A DNA stretch of 5,031 bases from Deltaproteobacteria bacterium (GTDB taxonomy: Bacteria > Desulfobacterota > Desulfobacteria > Desulfobacterales > ETH-SRB1): positions 1 through 5,031 of the forward strand of contig DAOURZ010000130.1 in assembly GCA_030627475.1 (NCBI GenBank), given 5' to 3'. A model generated the notes under the pieces. The model saw nothing but the letters and a program-made list of their open reading frames with translations, ran no database searches and was not told where the DNA came from. Below, one piece after another: positions 1 to 5,031 of this stretch. Every line of letters starts with the position of its first letter. Within the stretch, counting starts at the first letter, position 1. Both the position numbers and the translations under genes were made by a program.

Positions 1-8
1 AACCCCGC

Positions 9-64
9 CCCTACTGATTGAATTTAGAGGCTGTCCCGCTTTACGTTGGTAGCCTTTTGTAGGG
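9..64 (+). other. Possible structured RNA/DNA element
   Basis: CCCTAC (9-14) is complementary to GTAGGG (59-64). Nested inside, bases 26-35 can pair with 48-57: a core of GGCT (29-32) with AGCC (51-54), extended on both sides by A-T, C-G and G-U pairs, leaving a 12-nt loop. Four T residues (55-58) follow the core stem, so a weak terminator for an upstream gene is possible, but the stem has several G-U pairs and the T run is short. An intergenic repeat unit or a chance fold is equally possible. Confidence 0.25.
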
Positions 65-108
65 ACTACAGGATTTAGGGATTGAATGGTTGGATGAAAT
101 GTTTAAAT

Positions 109-149
109 AATCTGCGAAAATCTGCGAAAATCTGCGAAATCTGTGGATG
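109..149 (+). repeat. 10-bp tandem repeat array (TCTGCGAAAA)
   Basis: Two exact copies of TCTGCGAAAA (111-120, 121-130) are followed by a 9-nt copy TCTGCGAAA (131-139) and a diverged last unit TCTGTGGATG (140-149). The array ends eight bases before the preferred gspJ start codon, so it forms most of that gene's translation initiation region. Short arrays of this AATCTGCG...CTGTGGAT style occur between genes in various bacteria, as I recall them; no function is claimed here. Confidence 0.8.
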
Positions 150-157
150 TGACTAAC

Positions 158-841
158 ATGAAAATTCAAAATTCTTCCGGTTTTACTTTACTTGAAATTT
201 TGATTTCAATTTTTATATTTGCTATTATTATTACAACTGTTTTTGGTTCATATAATTTTGTTTTGTCCAGTTCCGAAACTGTTGATAAAGCCATCTCATC
301 TTGTCAAATGGGACAAAACTGCCTTAATCGGATGATTATTGATCTGGAATCAATACATGTAAGCCGCTTACCTGCGTATTCTCCTCCGGATTTTGACGAT
401 TCTCCGGATATTTATCGAATTACAGGAGAGATTTCAGATGTAAACGGTGCTGCCTTTTCAAGGCTTGTATTTACTTCACTTGCTCATGTGCCGCTTAAAT
501 ATGGACCAAAAAGCAAAATGCCGGAAATAGTTTATTATGTTCAGGCTGGCAATGAAAACGATTTTGTGATGAGGCGTGCTGACAATGTGTACTCTGATGA
601 ACCATTTGAAGAAAAAAAAAGCGATCCAATATTATGTGAAAATATCAAATCGCTCATATTTATTTATTATGATCAGGAAGGAAACGAATATGAAAATTGG
701 GATTCTGATCTTGAACAGTTCGGGCATGCAACACCTGTAGCAATAGGAATAAAACTTGAGATCGGAAACGATTCGGATTTCCAACTGTTTGAAACCATGG
801 TAGCTTTACCTGTTTACAGAGAAAAAACAGGTAAATTATGA
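158..841 (+). CDS. gspJ: T2SS minor pseudopilin GspJ
   Basis: Minor pseudopilin that in the known system joins GspI and GspK at the tip of the periplasmic pseudopilus. From ATG 158 the protein has 227 residues, typical for GspJ. It opens with a short leader ending in Gly8, then the prepilin peptidase site and methylation motif FTLLEI (Phe9 as mature residue 1, Glu13 as the conserved Glu5), then a hydrophobic helix to about residue 30. The RLVFTSLAHVPL segment (about 102-113) and the ending ALPVYRE fit GspJ. An in-frame GTG at 143 would add five residues (MDVTN) but lies inside the tandem repeat and lengthens the leader unnaturally, so ATG 158 is preferred; its ribosome binding site is weak (GGAT at 145-148). 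A run of nine A at 612-620 lies in the coding sequence. Position before gspK supports the call. Confidence 0.9.
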   Translation: MKIQNSSGFTLLEILISIFIFAIIITTVFGSYNFVLSSSETVDKAISSCQMGQNCLNRMIIDLESIHVSRLPAYSPPDFDDSPDIYRITGEISDVNGAAFSRLVFTSLAHVPLKYGPKSKMPEIVYYVQAGNENDFVMRRADNVYSDEPFEEKKSDPILCENIKSLIFIYYDQEGNEYENWDSDLEQFGHATPVAIGIKLEIGNDSDFQLFETMVALPVYREKTGKL

Positions 842-855
842 TATAGCTGGTTCCT

Positions 856-860
856 AAGGA
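856..860 (+). promoter_or_regulatory. Ribosome binding site of the antitoxin gene
   Basis: AAGGA, 10 bases before the ATG at 871. It shows that the small gene between gspJ and gspK has its own translation signal and supports that start codon. Confidence 0.6.
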
Positions 861-870
861 TAAATGGTAT

Positions 871-1101
871 ATGCAAATATCAACAAAAGATTTTGGAAAA
901 CAATGGTCAACATTGATCCGGAATATTCAAAGAAATTGTGCTGAAATTACAATTAGCGAGGATGGCAAACCAATTGCCACTTTATTGCCTTTTAGAAAAA
1001 AGGGTTATAAAAAATCGAAATTCGGATGCATGAAAGGAACTGTAAAAATCTTAGGTGATATTATTGGTCCAACAGGGGAGGAATGGGACGTTGAGAGATG
1101 A
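871..1101 (+). CDS. Solitary Phd/YefM-type antitoxin
   Basis: Small protein of 76 residues resembling type II antitoxins of the Phd/YefM family, which bind DNA through their N-terminal half and neutralise a toxin through the C-terminal tail. The start MQISTKDFGKQW, an amphipathic stretch (about 8-22), and ITISEDGKPIATLLP (26-40) match the family core, where a strand-turn-strand with a GKP(I/V)A motif is typical. The tail from Phe51, FGCMKGTVKILGDI and then PTGEEW, resembles antitoxins that usually precede a PIN-domain (VapC-like) toxin; that pairing is from general knowledge. No toxin follows: the stop overlaps the gspK start (ATGA, 1098-1101). The gene is therefore co-transcribed with, and probably translationally coupled to, a secretion gene. 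It could be an orphan repressor, an anti-addiction protein acting on a toxin elsewhere, or a passenger; the sequence does not decide. Confidence 0.85.
   Translation: MQISTKDFGKQWSTLIRNIQRNCAEITISEDGKPIATLLPFRKKGYKKSKFGCMKGTVKILGDIIGPTGEEWDVER
1075..1082 (+). promoter_or_regulatory. Purine-rich ribosome-binding-like site before gspK
   Basis: GGGGAGGA lies inside the end of the antitoxin gene, 15 bases before the gspK ATG. The spacing is longer than ideal, but with the ATGA overlap it could support re-initiation on gspK. A shorter GAGAG sits directly before the ATG and is too close to serve. Confidence 0.4.
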
Positions 1102-2150
1102 TACTAAAAAACAATCATGGAATAGCTCTGCTGATTACGTTATCTATTATATCGGTATTAATTGCGGTATCATTGGAATTAAGCAGAAATGCCCGCTCCG
1201 CTGTTATGACAACTGCTGCTGCCCGTGATCGACTGACTCTTTTGCATATATCATCATCCGGTATAAATGTGGCGATGGCGATGCTTGTAAAGGATAAAAA
1301 AGAATCACAGACAGATTCTATTCAGGAAGACTGGGCTGATCCGGAAAAGATCATAGAGGTGCTTAATGACATTCCGTTTGAGGATGGAAACGTCAGTGTT
1401 ATCATAAGTGATGAAATAAGCAGAATTCAGGTAAACGCTCTTGTGCAATTTCCTGAAGGACGCGAACCAAATAACCCTCAAATGTTTATGTGGGACCGTT
1501 TTTTGAGCTATTTCGTCTCTCAGGATGATTTGCTTGAAGAAATTGAGCCTGGAACAATTATAAACTCTGTTAAAGACTGGCTTGATTCGGGTGACGACGA
1601 TGCGATTACCGGGCTGAACGGAGCTGAATCAGATTATTATCAAACTTTTGAACCTCCGTATTCCTGCAAAAACGGTCCGATAACATACCTTGACGAACTT
1701 GCTCTTATCAGAGGCATTACGTCTGATCTTTTCTACGAACATGAAAAACGACCTGGCATTTCCGGATATATGACTATCTATGGGATAACGGATGTCGGCG
1801 CTTATGAAGGTAAGATAAATATCAACACAGCAGAGCTTCCGGTTTTAACTGCGCTTTTGCCTTTAGAAGATGAACCTTTTGCACAGGAAATATTCGATTA
1901 CCGACAGGAAAAAAATGATTTGGAATATATGCATGATCTTTCAGGTTTAACATGGTATAAGAAAGTCTCAGGGGGTAGCGATATTACAATTGATCCGGAG
2001 CTTATCACGAATTCAAGCGATTTATTCAGAATCAAATCTGCTGCGACCTTACATGAAATGAAAATGACTGTTACAGCGGTTGTACAAAGAAAAAAAGACG
2101 GCAAAACAGGGAAGCATATATGCCGGATTTTAAGCTGGGAAATATTATGA
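1098..2150 (+). CDS. gspK: T2SS minor pseudopilin GspK
   Basis: GspK caps the pseudopilus tip together with GspI and GspJ. The product has 350 residues. The leader MILKNNHG ends at Gly8 and is followed by IALLITL and a hydrophobic helix to about residue 26. Mature position 5 is Ile rather than Glu, the usual GspK exception among pseudopilins. Family landmarks are DWLDSGDDDAI followed by NGAESDYY (from about residue 160), then PPY, KNGP and LDELALIRGIT, and the later KININTAELPVL (239-250) with a hairpin-like helical region after it. The start overlaps the antitoxin stop and the gene's own stop overlaps gspL, both as ATGA. The first three residues, MIL, also resemble the usual start of VapC toxins, but nothing beyond that is toxin-like. 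Confidence 0.92.
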   Translation: MILKNNHGIALLITLSIISVLIAVSLELSRNARSAVMTTAAARDRLTLLHISSSGINVAMAMLVKDKKESQTDSIQEDWADPEKIIEVLNDIPFEDGNVSVIISDEISRIQVNALVQFPEGREPNNPQMFMWDRFLSYFVSQDDLLEEIEPGTIINSVKDWLDSGDDDAITGLNGAESDYYQTFEPPYSCKNGPITYLDELALIRGITSDLFYEHEKRPGISGYMTIYGITDVGAYEGKININTAELPVLTALLPLEDEPFAQEIFDYRQEKNDLEYMHDLSGLTWYKKVSGGSDITIDPELITNSSDLFRIKSAATLHEMKMTVTAVVQRKKDGKTGKHICRILSWEIL

Positions 2151-3604
2151 GCAGAAACATCCTTGGCCTTGATATACGAGATGATGCAATATCGGCTGTT
2201 CTCGTAAAGAGCGGCATTAAAACAAACAGTATAGAAGCCCATGAGTATATTTCGGTATCGGATCAAAAAGATATTGCGAGCGATATAGACTCGTTGCTTA
2301 AATCACTATGCAAGCAAACAGATATATCCGGTTCTGTTTGCGTTGCTTCATTTCCGGCAAACCGGATATCTTACAGAAATATTAAGCTCCCCTTCAAGGA
2401 ACAAAAAAAAATAAAGCAAATACTGCCCTATGAGCTTGAATCAACACTGCCGTTTTTTGTGGATGATCTCATCATAGATTATAATTCCATAAAATTGAAG
2501 AGTCGATCAGGCTCTGCCGATTCTACAGATATCGCTGCGGCAGTAGTTGAAAAATCCGCAATAGAATTATACCTTAAAACACTTGCATCCTTTAATATTA
2601 AACCACAAATTGTTACTATCGGAGGCTATCCAACAGCGCTCTGCCTTTCTGTCGACACAACTGTGCCTGAAAACCGGCTTTTTGTCGATATCGGCAACAA
2701 AAACTGCTCTGTGTTTATTATTGTTGCAGGACAAATATATCTCATACGTTCCTTTCCAATAGGCGCGGCCGGTTCATCAACAGAGAAATCATTCTGCAAT
2801 GAAATTAAACGGACACTTTATGCCGGTGAAGAGATTTTCGGTTTTGATCTTCAGCCGGATGGAATATTCATTACAGGATGCAATCCTGATATAGTAAATT
2901 ACGAGCAGGATATAGAGCGCATACTGGGAATATCTGCCAAACGAACCGATCTTCTAAGCCATACAGGCTTTATTAGAAAAAATCCTGAATTGTCCTGGAA
3001 ACCGGAACAAATGGACAATGCGCTGGCCCTTGCGCTGACAGGAATTGAGGGGTTTAAGGTTTTTAATTTTCTCAAAGGCCCATTTGCAGCAAAAAATTAC
3101 TGGGTGGAGCACAAAAAAAGTTTAATCAAAACAGGAATTCTTGCAGGACTTGTTTTGGCCTTGATATTTGTTAATATTATTCTTAAAACTCATTCAATGG
3201 AAAAAAAGCTGGCAGGCTTGAATAATCAAATAACCGGCATTTTCAAAACAACATTTCCTGATGTAAAAAATATTGTAGATCCAATTCAGCAGATGCGTGT
3301 AAAGTTAAAAGAGGCTCAAAAATCCTCAATGTTTTCCGGAAAAATCGGCAACCATGCATACGCTATTAATATTTTAAAGGATATCAGTGAGTTTACACCA
3401 GATGATATTGATGTTAACCTTACAAATCTTGTAGTTGATATGGAAAGCGTATTGATTGCCGGAGACACAAACAGATTCAATTCTGTGGACGATATAAAGC
3501 GCGGGCTGGAACAATCGGATTTGTTTCTTAAAGTAACAATCAGCTCTGCCAACATGAATAAATCCGACAACCGTGTACGTTTTAAATTAAAGGCGCAGCT
3601 ATAG
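2147..3604 (+). CDS. gspL: T2SS inner-membrane platform protein GspL, PilM-like
   Basis: Bitopic platform protein that in known systems binds the ATPase GspE on the cytoplasmic side and GspM in the periplasm. The protein has 485 residues from ATG 2147. Residues 1 to about 320 have an actin/PilM-like fold: ILGLDIRDD (phosphate-1-like, Asp9), FVDIGNKNC (phosphate-2-like, Asp181-Gly183) with the following GQIYLIRSFPIG, and IFITGC (around Gly244) where the adenosine motif is expected. A single membrane helix follows (about 327-346, GILAGLVLALIFVNIIL), then a coiled-coil and periplasmic domain. ATG 2147 overlaps the gspK stop (ATGA) and has GGGAA at 2137-2141. An in-frame ATG at 2120 with AGGGAAG at 2108-2114 would add nine residues; I prefer 2147 because the protein then begins directly at the first strand of the fold. 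A nine-A run lies at 2403-2411. The stop codon is part of the downstream inverted repeat. Confidence 0.9.
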   Translation: MSRNILGLDIRDDAISAVLVKSGIKTNSIEAHEYISVSDQKDIASDIDSLLKSLCKQTDISGSVCVASFPANRISYRNIKLPFKEQKKIKQILPYELESTLPFFVDDLIIDYNSIKLKSRSGSADSTDIAAAVVEKSAIELYLKTLASFNIKPQIVTIGGYPTALCLSVDTTVPENRLFVDIGNKNCSVFIIVAGQIYLIRSFPIGAAGSSTEKSFCNEIKRTLYAGEEIFGFDLQPDGIFITGCNPDIVNYEQDIERILGISAKRTDLLSHTGFIRKNPELSWKPEQMDNALALALTGIEGFKVFNFLKGPFAAKNYWVEHKKSLIKTGILAGLVLALIFVNIILKTHSMEKKLAGLNNQITGIFKTTFPDVKNIVDPIQQMRVKLKEAQKSSMFSGKIGNHAYAINILKDISEFTPDDIDVNLTNLVVDMESVLIAGDTNRFNSVDDIKRGLEQSDLFLKVTISSANMNKSDNRVRFKLKAQL

Positions 3605-3674
3605 AGATTTTCGGATAACTAATACGCCTTCCTTCTTCTGGCCTTGTGTAATTGATTATCTGAAAATCTCTATA
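3600..3674. repeat. 19-bp inverted repeat, gspL-gspM junction
   Basis: Left arm TATAGAGATTTTCGGATAA (3600-3618) and right arm TTATCTGAAAATCTCTATA (3656-3674) are complementary over 19 positions, with one G-T (G-U in RNA) pair. A 37-nt, partly pyrimidine-rich spacer separates them, and the stem may extend inward by three more A-T pairs after a two-base imperfection. The left arm contains the gspL stop TAG (3602-3604). There is no T run after it, so it is not a standard intrinsic terminator. It could be an mRNA hairpin that adjusts gspM relative to gspL, a processing/stability element, or a small MITE-like insertion. The arms end in TA, which would fit a TA-duplicating transposase, but the symmetry makes a target duplication impossible to tell from the arms themselves. 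Confidence 0.85.
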
Positions 3675-3698
3675 ATCAGCAACAAATAAAGAGCAAAT

Positions 3699-4217
3699 AT
3701 GAAACTGAGTAAACGTGAAAAATATTCAATTTATGCTGTATCAAGCCTTGTATGCCTTATTGTATTGATTCAATTATTGTCTCCCCTTATTGAAAAAAGA
3801 AAGCGTCTGATCAGGGCCATTCCGGTTAAATCAGGCCAGCTCGAAGAGATACAACTTCTAAAATTAAAATATGACGCCATGAACAAAGGGGCAGAACTGG
3901 CAAATGTTCTTTTTTCAAAAAGGGAAAAGGGCTTTACTCTTTTTTCCTTTCTTGACGAACTTTCAGATAAAGCAGGCATAAAAAATAATATAGTTTATAT
4001 GAAGCCTTCGACTTCTACCGATAAAAACACCGGATACAAGACCTCAATTGTTGCAATGAAACTTCAGGCCATAACGCTCAAAGAACTGACCTCTTTCCTG
4101 CATAGGGTAGAAACATCAAAAAACATTGTGTACATCACAAGACTTTCAATTTCAAAAACAGGCAAAAAAAAGCATTCTATAAATGTGCTGTTACGGGTTG
4201 AAACGGGGGATAATTGA
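3699..4217 (+). CDS. gspM: T2SS inner-membrane platform protein GspM
   Basis: GspM is a bitopic protein that stabilises GspL and contributes to the platform around GspF. The product has 172 residues, usual for the family. The short basic cytoplasmic tail MKLSKREK is typical of GspM/PilO-like proteins. A membrane helix follows (about 10-31, ending LLSPL), then a basic, probably coiled-coil segment (32-65) and a small periplasmic domain with alternating strands and helices (from about 75: GFTLFSFLDELSDKAGI, then LQAITLKELTSFLHRVE and ITRLSISKT). Such order fits the ferredoxin-like fold of the family; the fold itself is inferred. The ribosome binding site is weak (AAAGAG at about 3688-3693). An A8 run lies near 4165. 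It follows gspL after a 94-base gap filled mostly by the inverted repeat. Confidence 0.88.
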   Translation: MKLSKREKYSIYAVSSLVCLIVLIQLLSPLIEKRKRLIRAIPVKSGQLEEIQLLKLKYDAMNKGAELANVLFSKREKGFTLFSFLDELSDKAGIKNNIVYMKPSTSTDKNTGYKTSIVAMKLQAITLKELTSFLHRVETSKNIVYITRLSISKTGKKKHSINVLLRVETGDN

Positions 4218-4248
4218 TAAGGGATAATTGAAAATTGATAATTGAGAA
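4207..4248 (+). repeat. 14-bp tandem repeats at the end of gspM
   Basis: GGGATAATTGATAA (4207-4220) is followed by GGGATAATTGAAAA (4221-4234, one difference) and TTGATAATTGAGAA (4235-4248, more diverged). The first copy encodes the last residues and the TGA stop (4215-4217) of gspM, so the repeat reaches into the gene. Similar low-complexity ATAATTGA repeats are familiar from gaps between genes in this bacterial group, from general recollection. Confidence 0.7.
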
Positions 4249-4284
4249 TGGGAGAGGAGTTGGGAGTTAGTGGGGTAGGGATTA
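4249..4284 (+). promoter_or_regulatory. G-rich spacer and ribosome binding region of gspN
   Basis: A purine/G-rich stretch contains the 7-mer GGAGTTG (4256-4262) followed directly by GGAGTTA (4263-4269), then GGGGTAGGG. AGGG at 4277-4280 lies four bases before the gspN ATG and is the likeliest ribosome binding site, although the spacing is short. The better match, GGGAGAGGAG (4250-4259), is too far upstream and no usable earlier start codon follows it: the in-frame GTG at 4270 meets TAG two codons later. Confidence 0.45.
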
Positions 4285-5031
4285 ATGAATAATTTTAAAA
4301 AACGGCTGCTATATTTTATTTATATTATAGTGGTAATAGTTCTTTTTATATACTATCTTTTTCCGTCAGATGCTGTAAAAAAATACGTTGCAGTTGAGTT
4401 TAATAAGCTTCATCCTGATTTTAACATTTCGATTAATTCTATTAAGCCGGTTTTTCCGCCTGGTTTGAGGCTTTATAATGTAAAAATTTATAATGTAAAT
4501 AATTTATTATTCGAAGCGGAACAGATAACGATAACTCCCGTGCTTTTGTCACTTCTCAGCGCAAAACCTGCTTTTGCTTTTAAAGGCAAAGCATATGATG
4601 GTTTTTTGGAAGGAAACGGTACCCTTATTAAAAAAACAGGTACAAAAAACCCAAACATAAAAGATATGAACGGCCGCAAGATTGAGGTAAAAACAAAATT
4701 ATACGGCATTAATATAAAAAATATATCTGCCATTCAAAGGCTGGTCGAGCGTGAAATAACAGGAATACTTGACGGATTATTTTCATTCAACAGCAGTGAA
4801 TCAACCGGAACTCTTATGGCCGACATCAACATATCCGACTGCGAGATCGAACTTTTACTACCTCTTTTCAATCTTAACAGTATTGCTTTTACCGACATTA
4901 AAACCAAAGCTGTTATAAATAACAAGAAAATTCAAATAAATGAATGCATCATAAAAGGCAAACAGGCAGATGGCAGGATTTACGGCTCTGTCAACTTAAA
5001 GAATCCATTCGGACAAAGTGTTTTAAACCTG
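4285..5031 (+). CDS. gspN: T2SS protein GspN (partial, 3' end outside)
   Basis: Open from ATG 4285 to the last base (249 codons, no stop), so the C-terminus lies beyond the window. The start is MNNFKKRLLYFIYIIV, a basic tail leading into one membrane helix (about 8-26). FPSDAVKKYV (from residue 27) and PVFPPGLRLYNVKI (from about 55) are features I associate with the GspN proteins of Desulfobacterota, which resemble AsmA/YhdP-like periplasmic proteins and often end T2SS operons. The remainder is rich in short beta strands (for example LLFEAEQITITPVLLSLL and GKAYDGFLEGNGTL), as expected for a long periplasmic beta-domain. The family is usually slightly longer than what is seen here, so most of the gene is present. 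The exact role of GspN is not well established; an accessory role in secretin assembly or envelope transport is only a hypothesis. Confidence 0.85.
   Translation, partial: MNNFKKRLLYFIYIIVVIVLFIYYLFPSDAVKKYVAVEFNKLHPDFNISINSIKPVFPPGLRLYNVKIYNVNNLLFEAEQITITPVLLSLLSAKPAFAFKGKAYDGFLEGNGTLIKKTGTKNPNIKDMNGRKIEVKTKLYGINIKNISAIQRLVEREITGILDGLFSFNSSESTGTLMADINISDCEIELLLPLFNLNSIAFTDIKTKAVINNKKIQINECIIKGKQADGRIYGSVNLKNPFGQSVLNL

Larger units (their letters stand above)
1..157. other. Non-coding leader upstream of gspJ
   Basis: No convincing coding sequence is visible. The only frame open from the left edge beyond a few codons is frame 2, which stops at 50-52 and reads a short peptide that I do not recognise as a GspI C-terminus. 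The stretch contains a possible hairpin-rich element (about 9-64) and a 10-bp tandem repeat array (109-149). gspI would be expected just upstream in a standard gspG-H-I-J-K order, so its end probably lies left of the window. I found no promoter with both a good -35 and a good -10 box. Confidence 0.6.
838..1103 (+). repeat. ATGATA direct repeat bracketing the antitoxin cassette
   Basis: ATGATA is found at 838-843, across the gspJ stop, and at 1098-1103, across the gspK start. Collapsing one copy together with the intervening DNA (260 bp) would leave a gspJ stop overlapping the gspK start as ATGA, the same arrangement as gspK-gspL. This may be an insertion footprint. Four of the six bases are already favoured by stop/start overlap, so chance is not excluded. 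Confidence 0.4.

Noticed and set aside
82..109. Promoter candidate TTGAAT / TTAAAT upstream of gspJ
   Set aside because: The boxes match only four of six bases each with a 15-base spacer, which is too weak in AT-rich DNA.
109..149. CRISPR array
   Set aside because: The units are 10 bp and directly adjacent with no unique spacers; this is a simple tandem repeat.
2120..2146. Upstream ATG 2120 as the gspL start
   Set aside because: It has a reasonable ribosome binding site, but ATG 2147 gives the usual ATGA overlap and starts at the first strand of the fold. It remains possible.
1898..2266. Minus-strand open frame opposite the gspK end and gspL start
   Set aside because: It spans two well-supported genes on the other strand, and its protein is Cys/Ser/Ile-rich without any family pattern.
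3316..3570. Minus-strand open frame inside gspL
   Set aside because: It lies wholly within the periplasmic domain of gspL and has no ribosome binding site or recognisable motif.
3600..3674. Rho-independent terminator after gspL
   Set aside because: The stem is AT-rich with a long loop and is followed by ATCAGCAACA rather than a T run; gspM continues the same operon.
3770..3979. Minus-strand open frame inside gspM
   Set aside because: It lies opposite a confident gene and looks like an antisense shadow.
4488..4925. Two minus-strand open frames opposite gspN
   Set aside because: The + strand is open throughout and encodes a GspN-like protein, so both are shadows.

Overview
The window is a stretch of a type II secretion system (T2SS) operon, all on the + strand, in the order gspJ - small antitoxin-like gene - gspK - gspL - gspM - gspN. 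GspN runs off the right edge and was recognised by translating the open frame to the end. AT-rich codon use, a PilM-like GspL, a separate GspM, and a GspN of the AsmA-like kind with the motifs FPSDAV and PVFPPGLRL together suggest a low-GC member of the Desulfobacterota (Desulfobacterales-like). That placement is inference from gene content and style, not a database match.

Layout: bases 1-157 carry no recognisable gene. They hold a possible folded element (about 9-64) and a short array of 10-bp tandem repeats (109-149) that runs almost into the gspJ start. gspJ (158-841) encodes a minor pseudopilin. It is followed by a 76-residue Phd/YefM-type antitoxin gene (871-1101) with its own ribosome binding site and no toxin beside it. 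Its stop overlaps the gspK start as ATGA. gspK (1098-2150) in turn overlaps gspL (2147-3604) as ATGA. The gspL-gspM gap is almost filled by a long inverted repeat (3600-3674) whose left arm contains the gspL stop codon. gspM (3699-4217) is followed by short tandem repeats and a purine-rich spacer leading into gspN (4285 to the window end).

How the parts work together: GspJ and GspK are minor pseudopilins that, with GspI, form the tip of the periplasmic pseudopilus. GspL and GspM are the inner-membrane platform proteins that link the cytoplasmic ATPase GspE to the pseudopilus. GspN is an accessory inner-membrane/periplasmic protein. The antitoxin has no known part in secretion.

The main oddity is that solitary antitoxin sitting exactly between gspJ and gspK. 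The 6-mer ATGATA occurs at both edges, and removing the 260 bp from one copy to the other would restore a gspJ/gspK ATGA overlap like the one between gspK and gspL. This looks like the scar of a clean cassette insertion. The other loose junctions carry small repeats instead. I see no evidence of a wholly new system. The antitoxin cassette and the inverted repeat are the parts that deserve a second look.
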